52,579 nucleotides of DNA from Reyranella sp. (GTDB lineage: Bacteria; Pseudomonadota; Alphaproteobacteria; Reyranellales; Reyranellaceae). The notes beneath the pieces are model-generated. The model made no database searches, had not been told where the DNA came from, and was given only the letters and a program-made list of their open reading frames with translations. Positions 43,751 to 52,469 of this stretch are shown here, one piece after another. The stretch spans positions 1 to 52,579 of the forward strand of contig NZ_JAUSBN010000050.1 of the NCBI RefSeq assembly GCF_030651995.1, in the 5' to 3' direction. Position 1 is the stretch's first letter. Each line of letters begins with the position of its first letter. Position numbers and translations under genes: made by a program.

Positions 43751-44980
43751 ATGGACACGATTCAGAAGCCAACCACCTACGACGTCGGCGGCGTGCGCTA
43801 TCCGCGGCCGTTCAAGATCCGCCGGCTCGGCCATTTCGGCTTCAACGTCGCCGACATGGACAGGGGGCTCGATTTCTATGCCCGCCTGCTGGGCTTCCGC
43901 GTCACCGACACGCGCGACTTCTCCAAGGTGCCGGGACGCGAGGAGATGGCGAAGCGGCTGCAGGACCCGCGCATCGTCTTCATGAGCCACAATTCGGATC
44001 ATCACGCCTTCCTGCTGGCGCACAAATCGCTGGGGGCTATCTTCGGCGACGACGCCGTCTCGCGCGACGTCACGGTCAACCAGATCACCTGGCAGGTCGG
44101 CACGATGGACGAGGTGTTCGCCGCGGCCGACTATTTCCGCGATCGGGACGTCGAGATCCGCCGGGTCGGCCGCGACATGCCGGGCAGCAACTGGCACACC
44201 TACATTCGCGATCCCGACGGGCACACGGTCGAGCTCTATTACGGCATGGAGCAGATCGGCTGGGACGGCCGGTCCAAGCCGGAGTCGATGTATTACCGCG
44301 CCTTCCGAGAAACGCCGGAGCTGCCGCAGATCTCCGAGGAGCAGGAGGTGCGCGACGCCATCGCCAAGGGCATCGATATCAATGCCGGCAACGTCATCCA
44401 GGATCGAACCGGCGAGGAATATGTCGTCGCCGGCACACGCCTGCCGCGGCCGTTCAAGGTCACCAATATCGGGCCGATGAGCCTGTTCGTGACGGACGTC
44501 GGCGCGTCGGAAGCCTTCTACACGCAGACGATGGGCTTCATTCGCACCGAGGTCGTGACCTGGAAGGGGCATCGCTGCGTCTTCCTGCGCAACGGCAGCG
44601 AGCACCATTCCCTGTCGCTGTTCCCCAAGGCGCTGCGCGGCGAGCTGGGGCTGAACCCCGAGACGAGTTGCGCCTCGATGGGCGTCGAGGTCGGCAGCTA
44701 CCAGCAGCTTCGCGACGCGGTGAGCTTCCTGAAGAAGCAGGGCGTGCCCTTCACCGACGCCATCCCGCCGGAACTCTACCCCGGTGTCGACTACGCCGCG
44801 CACATTCTCGATCCGGCCGGACACTGCCTGATGTTGCATTACTACATGGAACGGATCGGCTGGGACGGCAAACCGCGCCCGGCCGAGCTGCGCCGCAAGG
44901 TCGGCAAGGACTGGCCCGAGGCGATCGAACCGATGTCCGACACCTACGCCGATCAGACGTTCATGGGACCGTTGGGATAA
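43751..44980 (+). CDS. Two-domain VOC family protein (extradiol-dioxygenase-like)
   Basis: This 409-residue protein is an internal duplication of two vicinal-oxygen-chelate domains; both begin with (Y/L)PRPFK and end with a GH....YYMEQIGWDG-like block. In domain 1 (about 22-175) the expected metal ligands are His28, Gln111 (normally His) and Glu161. In domain 2 (about 231-372) the corresponding positions are Met243, Met310 and Met361. The protein is thus not a standard type I extradiol dioxygenase; it may be an isomerase, lyase or glyoxalase-like enzyme using domain 1. It lies in the catabolic cluster directly after its regulator. Confidence 0.8.
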   Translation: MDTIQKPTTYDVGGVRYPRPFKIRRLGHFGFNVADMDRGLDFYARLLGFRVTDTRDFSKVPGREEMAKRLQDPRIVFMSHNSDHHAFLLAHKSLGAIFGDDAVSRDVTVNQITWQVGTMDEVFAAADYFRDRDVEIRRVGRDMPGSNWHTYIRDPDGHTVELYYGMEQIGWDGRSKPESMYYRAFRETPELPQISEEQEVRDAIAKGIDINAGNVIQDRTGEEYVVAGTRLPRPFKVTNIGPMSLFVTDVGASEAFYTQTMGFIRTEVVTWKGHRCVFLRNGSEHHSLSLFPKALRGELGLNPETSCASMGVEVGSYQQLRDAVSFLKKQGVPFTDAIPPELYPGVDYAAHILDPAGHCLMLHYYMERIGWDGKPRPAELRRKVGKDWPEAIEPMSDTYADQTFMGPLG

Positions 44981-45016
44981 CAGCGGCCCGAACAATGGAA
45001 ACCAGGAGGAGGAAAA

Positions 45017-45982
45017 ATGAGACGCAGGACTTTGCTGATGTCTGCCGCGGCGGCGGCGGTCGGCGCACCCGTGATTGCGCGTGCGCAGGCCTACCCGTCG
45101 CAGACCATTCGCCTGATGCACGGCTACGACGCCGGCTCCAACCCTGACACGATCGCCCGTCATCTCAGCGGGCCGCTGACCGAGATCCTCGGGCAGCAGA
45201 TCGTCATCGAGCCGCGGCCCGGTGCGGCGGAGCGGCTGGCGGCCAGCCAGATCGCGCGCATGAAGCCCGATGGCTACACGCTCTACCTGATGACCGGCGG
45301 GCAGGCCGTCGTGTCGGCGACCGACCGGAGCCTCAGCTACGATCTTCTGAAGGATTTCGACTTCATCTCGATCGTGACACGTTTCCCCTTCGTGCTTTGC
45401 GTAGCGCCGGACTCGCGCTTCAAGACGGTGCAGGCCTACTTCGACGAAGCGAAGAAGGAGCCGGGCAAGATCACCTACGGGACATCGGGGGTCGGCTCGA
45501 CGCTGCACATGGCGATGGAGCTCATCCTGGAGAAGACGGGGACCAAGATGGTCCACGTTCCGTACAAGGGCGGCATGGGAGCGCCGTACAACGACCTGGT
45601 CGGCGGCCGGCTCGACATGCATGTCGCGACTTTCTCGAGTGCGCAGCCGCTGATGAAGACCGACAAGATGCGCGCGCTCGCGGTCACCTCCAAGGAGCGG
45701 CATCCGGGCTTCAAGGATGTCCCGACGATCGCCGAAACTCTCGTGCCGGACTACGATGTCGTGTCCTGGCTGGGCTTCACCTCGCCAGCCGGCCTGCCAC
45801 CCGCCATCCGGGATCGCCTCTACGAGGCGTTCAAGCAGGCGATGGCGCGGCCCGAGGTGAAGGCCAAGCTGGAAGAGCTGGGCAACGACACGCGCGTTAC
45901 CAGTCCGGCCGAGTTCCGGGCACGCGTGGAGGCGGACATTGCGCGCTGGCGCCCGCTCGCCCACGTCGTCAGCCAGTCCTAG
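45017..45982 (+). CDS. Bug/TctC family substrate-binding protein
   Basis: This 321-residue periplasmic protein belongs to the Bug (tripartite tricarboxylate transporter receptor) family, which binds carboxylates. The leader MRRRTLLMSAAAAAVGAPVIARAQA contains consecutive Arg and an A-X-A cleavage site. YPSQTIRL, GYDAGSNPDTIAR and VPYKGG are family motifs. No TctA or TctB membrane genes are nearby, as is common for this expanded family. It sits between the VOC and molybdopterin genes. Confidence 0.92.
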   Translation: MRRRTLLMSAAAAAVGAPVIARAQAYPSQTIRLMHGYDAGSNPDTIARHLSGPLTEILGQQIVIEPRPGAAERLAASQIARMKPDGYTLYLMTGGQAVVSATDRSLSYDLLKDFDFISIVTRFPFVLCVAPDSRFKTVQAYFDEAKKEPGKITYGTSGVGSTLHMAMELILEKTGTKMVHVPYKGGMGAPYNDLVGGRLDMHVATFSSAQPLMKTDKMRALAVTSKERHPGFKDVPTIAETLVPDYDVVSWLGFTSPAGLPPAIRDRLYEAFKQAMARPEVKAKLEELGNDTRVTSPAEFRARVEADIARWRPLAHVVSQS

Positions 45983-46018
45983 AGTCAGTCAGTTCGAGCG
46001 TTCGCGGGAGAGAGCTTC

Positions 46019-48355
46019 ATGAGCAAGTATGGAATCGGCCAGCCGGTGTTGCGTTTCGAGGACCCGCGCCTGCTGCGCGGGCAGGGCCGCTTCGTCAATG
46101 ATGTGAATCTCCCGGGCCAGGCCCACGCCGTATTCGTGCGCTCGCCGCACGCGCACGCGAAGATCCGGTCCATCGACACCAAGGCCGCGTCCGGGGCGCC
46201 GGGCGTGGCAGCGGTTCTCACCGGCCACGACGTGGTGGCCGACGGGCTCGGCATGCCCAAGGCCAACATGCCGAGGAAGCGGCCCGACGGTAAGCCGATG
46301 TTCGCGCCGCAGCGGCCGGCGCTGGTCGTCGATCGCGTGCGCTACGTCGGCGATCCGGTGGCGATGGTGATCGCCGATACGCTCGCCCAGGCCAAGGATG
46401 CGGCCGAGCTGGTCGAGATAGATTATGAGCCGATCCCGTCGGTGACGCTCACCGAAGACACGGTCAAGCCCGGCGCGCCGGCCGTATGGGACGATTGCCC
46501 GGACAACATCTCCAACTTCATCGAGCGCGGCAACAAGGCCGCGACCGAGGAGGCGATCAAGGGCGCCGCGAAGGTCATCAAGCGCCGCTACGTCATCACG
46601 CGCGTGCATGCCCAGTACATGGAGCCGCGCGGCACCCTGGGCGTCTACGACCCGGGCGAGGATCGCATGACGCTCTATGCGGACGTGCAGTATCCCCACC
46701 GCGTGCGCAACATGCTGGCGCAGAACGTGTTCAAGGTGCCCGAAAGCAAGATGCGGGTGATCACGGGCGATGTCGGCGGAGGCTTCGGCACCAAGGGCTG
46801 GCAGTATGTCGAGCACCGGCTGACCCTGTGGGCGGCCCGCAAGCTGCTGCGGCCGGTCAAATGGTGCTGCGAACGCTCGGAGGCGGTGATGGCCGACGAG
46901 CATGGCCGCGACAATGTCGGCGAGATCGAGCTGGCGCTCGACGCGGACAACAGGTTCGTGGCGTTGCGCCTCAACATGCTGGCCAATATCGGCGCCTATG
47001 TCGGCTCCGACCGCAACCTGCTGGCGCCCTTCGGCATGATCGGCACGGTGCTGGGCGTCTACCTGATCCCCAAGGCCTACATCAACGTGGTGGGCGTGCT
47101 CTCGAACACCAACCCGACGGCGCCCTATCGCGGCGCCGGGCGGCCGGAGGCGATCTACCTGATCGAGCGCCTGATCGACGATGCAGCGCGCGAGCTGGGC
47201 GTCGACCGGGTCGAGCTGCGGCGCAGGAACATGCTGTCCGAAGCGGCCTTGCCGTACCAGAGCCCGGTCGGGCCGTACTACGACTGCGGCGAGTTCGAGA
47301 AGAACATGGACATGGCGCTGAAGCTCGCCGACGTGGCAGGCTATGCGGCGCGCGCCGAGGAGTCGAAGAAGCGCGGCAAGCTGCGCGGGCTCGGCATTAT
47401 CAACGCCATCGAGCAGGCGGCCGGCACGGCCCAACCCGAATATGCCGAGATCCGCTTCAATCCGGCGGGCACGGCGGCGCTGCTGATGGGCACCAAGGCC
47501 CAGGGGCAGGGCCACGAGACCATGTTCAAGCAGATCCTGAACGAGCGGCTGGGCATCGATCCCTATGACGTCCAGTTCATCGACGGCGACACCGACCGCG
47601 TGGCCTTCGGCATGGGCACCAACGGCTCGCGCTCGACGGTGCTGGGCGGCTCGGCGCTGTTCATGGCGGCCGAGAAGGTGATTGCGAAGGGCAAGCGGCT
47701 GGCCGGCCATCTTCTCGAGGCGGGCGAGCAGGACATCGAGTTTGCCGACGGCATCTTCAAGGTGGCGGGCACCGACAGGATGGTGACGCTGAAGGCGGTC
47801 GCGATGGCGGCGTTCAACCCCACCAAGTGGCCCAAGACCGGCTTCGAGGGCGGTCTCTACGAGAACGCCACCTATCTCGGCGAGAAGGACACCTATCCCA
47901 ACGGCTGCCACATCTGCGAGGTCGAGGTCGATCCGGAGACCGGCGAAGTAAAGCTCGACCGCTACGCCGTGGTCGACGATGTCGGCACGGTGATGAACCC
48001 GATCGGCCTCAAGGGGCAGATCCATGGCGGCGTGGCCCAGGGTGTCGGCCAGATCCTGGGCGAGCAGGTGATCTGGGACCGCGAGAGCGGCCAGCTCCTG
48101 ACCGCGAGCTTCCTCGACTACACGATGCCGCGGGCCGACATGATGTGCAGCATGGAGGTCAAATCCAACCCTGTGCCGACCAAGTACAATCCGCTGGGTG
48201 CCAAGGGCGCGGGCGAGGCGGGCACAGTGGGTGCGATGCCCGTGGTGATGAACGCGGTGATCGACGCGCTGGCGCCGCTCGGCGTCCGGGACATGGTCAT
48301 GCCGGCCACGGCGGAGAATGTCTGGCGCGCCATCCAGGCGGCGAAGGAGGCCTAA
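46019..48355 (+). CDS. Xanthine dehydrogenase family molybdopterin-binding subunit
   Basis: This 778-residue protein is the large catalytic subunit of a CoxL/XdhB-type molybdenum hydroxylase. Residues about 10-120 form the a/b hammerhead domain (RFEDPRLLRGQGRFVNDV), followed by the molybdopterin domains. PYRGAGR (369-375) is the form II active-site loop, not the CO dehydrogenase type with Cys. GAGEAGTVGAMP near the C-terminus holds the catalytic Glu. No FAD or 2Fe-2S subunit genes occur in the window, so its partners must be elsewhere. It probably hydroxylates an aromatic or heterocyclic compound. Confidence 0.92.
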   Translation: MSKYGIGQPVLRFEDPRLLRGQGRFVNDVNLPGQAHAVFVRSPHAHAKIRSIDTKAASGAPGVAAVLTGHDVVADGLGMPKANMPRKRPDGKPMFAPQRPALVVDRVRYVGDPVAMVIADTLAQAKDAAELVEIDYEPIPSVTLTEDTVKPGAPAVWDDCPDNISNFIERGNKAATEEAIKGAAKVIKRRYVITRVHAQYMEPRGTLGVYDPGEDRMTLYADVQYPHRVRNMLAQNVFKVPESKMRVITGDVGGGFGTKGWQYVEHRLTLWAARKLLRPVKWCCERSEAVMADEHGRDNVGEIELALDADNRFVALRLNMLANIGAYVGSDRNLLAPFGMIGTVLGVYLIPKAYINVVGVLSNTNPTAPYRGAGRPEAIYLIERLIDDAARELGVDRVELRRRNMLSEAALPYQSPVGPYYDCGEFEKNMDMALKLADVAGYAARAEESKKRGKLRGLGIINAIEQAAGTAQPEYAEIRFNPAGTAALLMGTKAQGQGHETMFKQILNERLGIDPYDVQFIDGDTDRVAFGMGTNGSRSTVLGGSALFMAAEKVIAKGKRLAGHLLEAGEQDIEFADGIFKVAGTDRMVTLKAVAMAAFNPTKWPKTGFEGGLYENATYLGEKDTYPNGCHICEVEVDPETGEVKLDRYAVVDDVGTVMNPIGLKGQIHGGVAQGVGQILGEQVIWDRESGQLLTASFLDYTMPRADMMCSMEVKSNPVPTKYNPLGAKGAGEAGTVGAMPVVMNAVIDALAPLGVRDMVMPATAENVWRAIQAAKEA

Positions 48356-48359
48356 GGCC

Positions 48360-49217
48360 ATGGGACAGATCGTCGGCGCGGCCATCGTCTCGCACCATCC
48401 CGGCCTGGTCCAACCGAAGGAGATCAGGGTCCAGCGTGGAAACGGTCGCGACTCGGACCTTGTCGAGGGCTTCGAGCGCGTGCGGGCGAAGATCGACGAG
48501 GTGAAGCCCGATACCTTCGTGCTGTTCGACACGCACTGGCTCACCACCTCGCTGCACCTCGTGGCGGGCGCGGCGCACTACAAGGGCACCTACACGTCCG
48601 ACGAGCTGCCGTTCTCGATGACGCGCTTTCCGTACGATCATGCTGGCGCGCCGGCGCTGGCCGCCGAGGTCGAGAAGGTGGCATAGGAGAAGAAGGTCGC
48701 GGCGCGCAACGTCGTCGAGGAGACGCTGCCGGTCCATTACCCGACGCTGAACGTGATCCACTATCTCGGGCGCGGCGAGAAGGTGCTGAGCGTCGGCACC
48801 TGCCAGACGGCCAGGTTGAAACACTTCCTGCAGATGGGCGAGGTCGTCGGCGAGGCGATCCGGCGCTCGGATGCGAGGGTCGTGCTGCTGGCCTCGGGCG
48901 CGATGAGCCACAAGTTCTACGATCTCGACCATGTGCCGCCCAATCCGAGGGTCTGGCATCCGGACAATGTGTCAGAGCCGGAGAACCGCGCGCTCGACAT
49001 GGAGGTGCTTGCGCTCTGGAAGCAGGGGCGGCACGACAGCGTGCTCGACCGGTTCCCGGAGCTGGAGGCGGCCAAGTACGAAGGTCGCGGCGCGCACTAC
49101 GCGCAGATGATGGGGGCGCTGGGCGGCAGGGATTGTCGTGCCCGCGGCACGCAGCTCTCGGAGTACGAGAACGCGGCCGGTACCGGCAATGTGCATGTCT
49201 GGTTCGATGTTCTGTGA
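48360..49217 (+). pseudogene. Class III extradiol ring-cleavage dioxygenase (LigB/HpaD type), interrupted by an in-frame TAG
   Basis: The frame encodes a class III extradiol dioxygenase like homoprotocatechuate 2,3-dioxygenase: SHHPG near residue 12 and FDTHWL near 58 hold metal His residues, GTYTSDELP follows, and ASGAMSHKF lies in the second half. Codon 109 (48684-48686) is TAG, yet the same frame continues without a shift to 49217 with full family similarity on both sides. The full-length product would have 284 sense codons plus the stop. It could be a recent pseudogene, a readthrough gene or a sequencing error. It overlaps no neighbour and is followed closely by an FAH-family gene. Confidence 0.85.
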
Positions 49218-49232
49218 GGGGAGTTGGCTGAG

Positions 49233-50102
49233 ATGAGTGTTCTAGAGGGACCGCGCAGGGAAATCCGTCACGTCATGAAGGGCGGCAGCGCCTATTGGGT
49301 CGAGTTCAAGGACGGAAAAATCGTCTTCGCCGACGGCCGCACCGCCGACGAGAAGGATGTCGTGCACCTGCCGCCGTGCAATCCGACCAAGATCCTGTGC
49401 GTCCATGTGAACTACATCTCGCGCTACTATGAGTTCAACAACACCCACGTGCCGCCCAAGACGCCGACCTATTTCCAGAAGCCGCTGACCGCGCTCAACG
49501 CCCACAAAGGCGAGCTGGTGAAGCCCGAGGGCTACAAGTACGTGAACTACGAAGGCGAGATGGCGGTCGTCTTCTCGAAGGTCACCAAGAACGTGAGCCG
49601 CGAGGAGGCCTGGGACTGCATCGCAGGCTTCGCGCCGGCCAACGACTTCGGCTGCCACGACTTCCGCGACACCGACGCCGGCTCGATGCTGCGCGTGAAG
49701 GGCATGGACGGGTTCTGCCCGATCGGGCCGGGCCTGGTGTCGGGTGTGGACGTGCGACAGTCGACGCTGCGCAGCTACAAGAACGGCAAGATGGTCCAGG
49801 AGGGCGCGGTCAGCGAGCAGATCTTCGACTGCGGCTACCTGATAGCCGATCTCGCCCGCCACATTACCTTCCTGCCGGGCGACATCCTGCTGACCGGCAC
49901 GCCGGCCAACTCCCGTCCGTTGGAGGTGGGCGACACGATCGACATCGAGGTGACGGGCGTCGGCCGCCTCTCGAACACTGTCGTCGAGACGCCGGCACCG
50001 CGTGCCTCCGAAGGCTTCCCGCCCAGCCCCGACAGCGAAGGCGTGCGCAAGGTGGCGCTCGGCAACGAGGAGCGCCTGCCGGACAAGTTCAAGACCAGGT
50101 AG
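49233..50102 (+). CDS. Fumarylacetoacetate hydrolase family protein, copy 1
   Basis: This 289-residue FAH-fold enzyme resembles HpaG-type decarboxylase/isomerases and acylpyruvate hydrolases. The core has CVHVNYISRYYEFN (about 60-73), the metal Glu pair in NYEGEMAVVFSK, PANDFGCHDFRDTD, a MDGFCPIGPGLV block and the LPGDILLTGTP motif near residue 220. AGGGGAG supports ATG 49233. It follows the broken ring-cleavage dioxygenase and would process its product, in keeping with a meta-cleavage route. Confidence 0.9.
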   Translation: MSVLEGPRREIRHVMKGGSAYWVEFKDGKIVFADGRTADEKDVVHLPPCNPTKILCVHVNYISRYYEFNNTHVPPKTPTYFQKPLTALNAHKGELVKPEGYKYVNYEGEMAVVFSKVTKNVSREEAWDCIAGFAPANDFGCHDFRDTDAGSMLRVKGMDGFCPIGPGLVSGVDVRQSTLRSYKNGKMVQEGAVSEQIFDCGYLIADLARHITFLPGDILLTGTPANSRPLEVGDTIDIEVTGVGRLSNTVVETPAPRASEGFPPSPDSEGVRKVALGNEERLPDKFKTR

Positions 50103-50107
50103 CGACC

Positions 50108-51055
50108 CTAGGGGCTGGCGTGACCCAGGAAACGGTCCGGCGGCCGGTCGCCCCATTGCGACTGGAAGCCTTCCTCGGCGCTGACGAGATTGCCGCCATT
50201 GGCCGCCTTCAGGCGGTCGGTGTCGGCCCAGCGCTCGTGGACGCGGCCCCAGGGATCGCACCAGTAGTCGTAGACCTGGCTGCCCAGCAGGTGACGGCCG
50301 ATGCCCCACATATGGTCGTACTTGCCCAGTCGCTTGATGTACTCGTGGTCCTGGAAGACGCAGTCGATGTCCTGGACCTCGTAGGAGACGTAGTTCAGGC
50401 CGGCCTTCGGATTGTGATTGCAGAAGAAGACATGGTGATCGACGTAAGCGTCACCGCGGTCGAGGCGATTGAACGAACCGATGATGTTGTCCTTTTCGCC
50501 GACATAGACGTCGTCGGAGCGGATCATGCCCAGCGTCTCGCGGAACCAGGCCACGGTCTCCGTGACCCTGGGCGACGAAAGCACGCCGTGCCCAATGCGC
50601 TGGATCGATGTGGGCGACTTGCCGAGCCGCATCACCCGTCCCACGCGGCGGCCGGGCTCGCGGGCGGTGTTATGCTCGTCACGGGGGACCTTGATCGGCT
50701 CGACGCGTTTCTGCCCGGCCACCACCTCGATCTGGTAGCCGTTGGGCTCGGTCAGGCGCACGCGCTTGCCGCCGCCCGGCTCGTCGAGGGTTTCGATACC
50801 CGAGGCGCCGGGCAACTGGGCGAGGCGCTTCAGGTCCTCCTCATCGGCGGCGTGGTAGGCGAAGCCGATGAACTTCGTGCCCCCCTTGTGCGTGACATGC
50901 AGGTGAGGGTGATCGTCGGTGCCGCGCATGTAGAGCGCCGTGGGCGTTCGCTCAGCGCGGACGAGGCCGAAATGGGTAAGGAACTCCTCCATCTGGTCGA
51001 GGTCGGGCGCCTCCATACGGGGCCAGGCAAATTCCGCAGCCTTGATGACGGCCAT
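50108..51055 (-). CDS. VOC family extradiol-dioxygenase-like protein
   Basis: This 315-residue two-domain VOC protein resembles type I extradiol dioxygenases. In the C-terminal domain the expected His-His-Glu metal triad reads His156 (RIGHGVLSSP), Tyr222 (GLNYVSYEVQD, where LNH is usual) and Glu274 (RVHERW). The remainder of the active-site region (DHHVFF, GIGRHLLGSQ, DYW.DPWGRVHE) is well kept. Tyr for His could arise from one base change (CAC to TAC). GGAGGAA supports ATG 51055 and lies in a hairpin. It is the only minus-strand gene in the catabolic cluster. Confidence 0.85.
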   Translation of the reverse strand: MAVIKAAEFAWPRMEAPDLDQMEEFLTHFGLVRAERTPTALYMRGTDDHPHLHVTHKGGTKFIGFAYHAADEEDLKRLAQLPGASGIETLDEPGGGKRVRLTEPNGYQIEVVAGQKRVEPIKVPRDEHNTAREPGRRVGRVMRLGKSPTSIQRIGHGVLSSPRVTETVAWFRETLGMIRSDDVYVGEKDNIIGSFNRLDRGDAYVDHHVFFCNHNPKAGLNYVSYEVQDIDCVFQDHEYIKRLGKYDHMWGIGRHLLGSQVYDYWCDPWGRVHERWADTDRLKAANGGNLVSAEEGFQSQWGDRPPDRFLGHASP

Positions 51056-51079
51056 TGTTTCCTCCGCTCTTTGGAGGAA
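51056..51079 (-). promoter_or_regulatory. Hairpin masking the ribosome-binding site of the VOC gene
   Basis: On the minus strand TTCCTCC (51079-51073) and GGAGGAA (51065-51059) form a perfect 7-bp stem with a seven-base loop. The second arm is the Shine-Dalgarno sequence of the VOC gene, which starts 3 bases later. The stem would hide it if transcription begins upstream. Confidence 0.35.
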
Positions 51080-51118
51080 CGCTAGCCTCGTCTTCCGATG
51101 CTGAAAAGGAGAGTTTCC

Positions 51119-51451
51119 ATGTCCAGCCCGCCGGCTCCCAATCCGCGCGATGCACTCCGTTCCTTCGCGCCCAAGTTGATCGAGCTTACCGACGATGTCC
51201 TGTTCGGCGACGTGTGGGAGCGGCCCGGGCTGTCGAAGCGCGACCGCAGTCTCATCACGTGTGCAGCCCTGGTGGCGATGAACCGTACCGAACAGCAGAC
51301 GGGACACTTTACCCGTGCCATCAACAATGGGGTTACCAAGGACGAGCTGATCGAGCTCATCACGCATCTCGCATTCTATTCCGGCTGGCCGACCGCGATG
51401 TCGGCCGCCAACGTCGCCAGGAAAGTGCTCGAAGAGGGAGAGAAGAAGTGA
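51119..51451 (+). CDS. Carboxymuconolactone decarboxylase family protein
   Basis: This 110-residue protein has the CMD/AhpD-like all-helical fold. The motif DELIELITHLAFYSGWPTAMSA (about 77-98) matches gamma-carboxymuconolactone decarboxylase relatives of the YurZ/CMD type, which lack the AhpD CXXC pair. AAGGAGA lies 7 bases before ATG 51119. It overlaps the next FAH gene (GTGA), so both are translated together. It is divergent from the VOC gene. Confidence 0.9.
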   Translation: MSSPPAPNPRDALRSFAPKLIELTDDVLFGDVWERPGLSKRDRSLITCAALVAMNRTEQQTGHFTRAINNGVTKDELIELITHLAFYSGWPTAMSAANVARKVLEEGEKK

Positions 51452-52377
51452 AGCTTTGCTATTTCAATGACTACCGCCTGGGCGTCATCAAGGGCGACCA
51501 GGTGGTCGACGTGACCGACGCCGTGAAGGACATCCCGCATCTCGATGCGCGGGATCTCATCGTCGGTCTGATCGCCCGGTGGGACGCCTACAAGGCCAAG
51601 GTCGAGAAGGCCGCCGCCGACGGCAAGGGCGTGCCCGTATCCGGCGTGAAGCTGCGTCCGCCGGTGCCGAAGCCCGGCAACATCGTCTGCATGGCGGTGA
51701 ACTACATGGAAGACGGCACGCTGCCGGAGAAGCCCGCCATCAATGCCTTCCACAAGGCGGCGACCGCGGTGATCGGCGACGGCGACACGATGGTGCTGCC
51801 CGACGCGCCGGCCACGATCTTCGAGGGCGAGGCGGAGATGGCGCTGGTCATTGGCAAGCGTGCGACGCGCGTCGCGCCGGCCGACGCCTTCAAGCACATC
51901 TTCGGCTACACCTGCTTCATCGACGGCTCGGCCCGCGGCCTGCCGCCGCCGGGCAACGTCTTCTTCCAGATGAAGTCGCGCGACACCTTCGCGCCGATCG
52001 GTCCCTGCATCGTGACCGCCGACGAGATCGCCGATCCGCAGAATCTCGCCATCACGCTGACCAACAACGGCACGGTGATGCAGAAGTTCAACACCTCCGA
52101 CATGGCGCACCACATCCCGCGCATCATCGAGTGGGTGAGTTCCATTCACACGCTGGAGCCCGGCGACATCGTCGCCACCGGCACCAACCATCGCGGTCTC
52201 CATTCCTTCATGGACGGCGACAGGATCGAGCTGACGGTCGAGAAGATCGGCACGCTGAAGTTCAACGTGAAGGACGAGCTCAAGCGAACCTGGGCCCGCA
52301 CCACGCGCCTCGAGCACAAGGAGAAGGGGGGCGAAGGCCCGCACACGCCGCAACTCACGGGCAAGTACGCGAAGTAG
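51448..52377 (+). CDS. Fumarylacetoacetate hydrolase family protein, copy 2
   Basis: This 309-residue FAH-fold enzyme opens MKLCYFNDYRLGVIKGDQVVDV. It has the metal Glu residues in FEGEAEMALVIGK, GYTCFIDGSARG, MKSRDTFAPIGPCIV and LEPGDIVATGTNHRG. The copy-2 lid region differs from copy 1, so the two probably act on different keto acids. GTG 51448 overlaps the CMD stop by 4 bases. The family cleaves or hydrates acyl pyruvates; the exact substrate is unknown. Confidence 0.9.
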   Translation: MKLCYFNDYRLGVIKGDQVVDVTDAVKDIPHLDARDLIVGLIARWDAYKAKVEKAAADGKGVPVSGVKLRPPVPKPGNIVCMAVNYMEDGTLPEKPAINAFHKAATAVIGDGDTMVLPDAPATIFEGEAEMALVIGKRATRVAPADAFKHIFGYTCFIDGSARGLPPPGNVFFQMKSRDTFAPIGPCIVTADEIADPQNLAITLTNNGTVMQKFNTSDMAHHIPRIIEWVSSIHTLEPGDIVATGTNHRGLHSFMDGDRIELTVEKIGTLKFNVKDELKRTWARTTRLEHKEKGGEGPHTPQLTGKYAK

Positions 52378-52390
52378 CCAGGAGCGCCCC

Positions 52391-52416
52391 GGTCTGCCTC
52401 ACAGTAGAGGCAGGCC
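52391..52416 (+). terminator. Possible terminator hairpin after the catabolic cluster
   Basis: GGTCTGCCTC (52391-52400) and GAGGCAGGCC (52407-52416) form a ten-pair stem (one G-U) around a six-base loop, 13 bases after the stop of the FAH gene. No T tract follows, so it may be a Rho-aided terminator or an RNA-stabilising hairpin. Confidence 0.35.
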
Positions 52417-52469
52417 GACCAGGCTATCGCATGTGGGTCAAAGGTCCCCCTGAATTCACAAACGAAGTG

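Noticed and set aside
45989..48547. Minus-strand open frame of 852 codons opposite the molybdopterin subunit
   Set aside because: It lacks domain motifs and has the Arg/His/Asp-rich composition of an antisense shadow; similar shadows occur at 13653-15899, 19582-21978, 29351-31333, 40251-42260 and 43355-45964.
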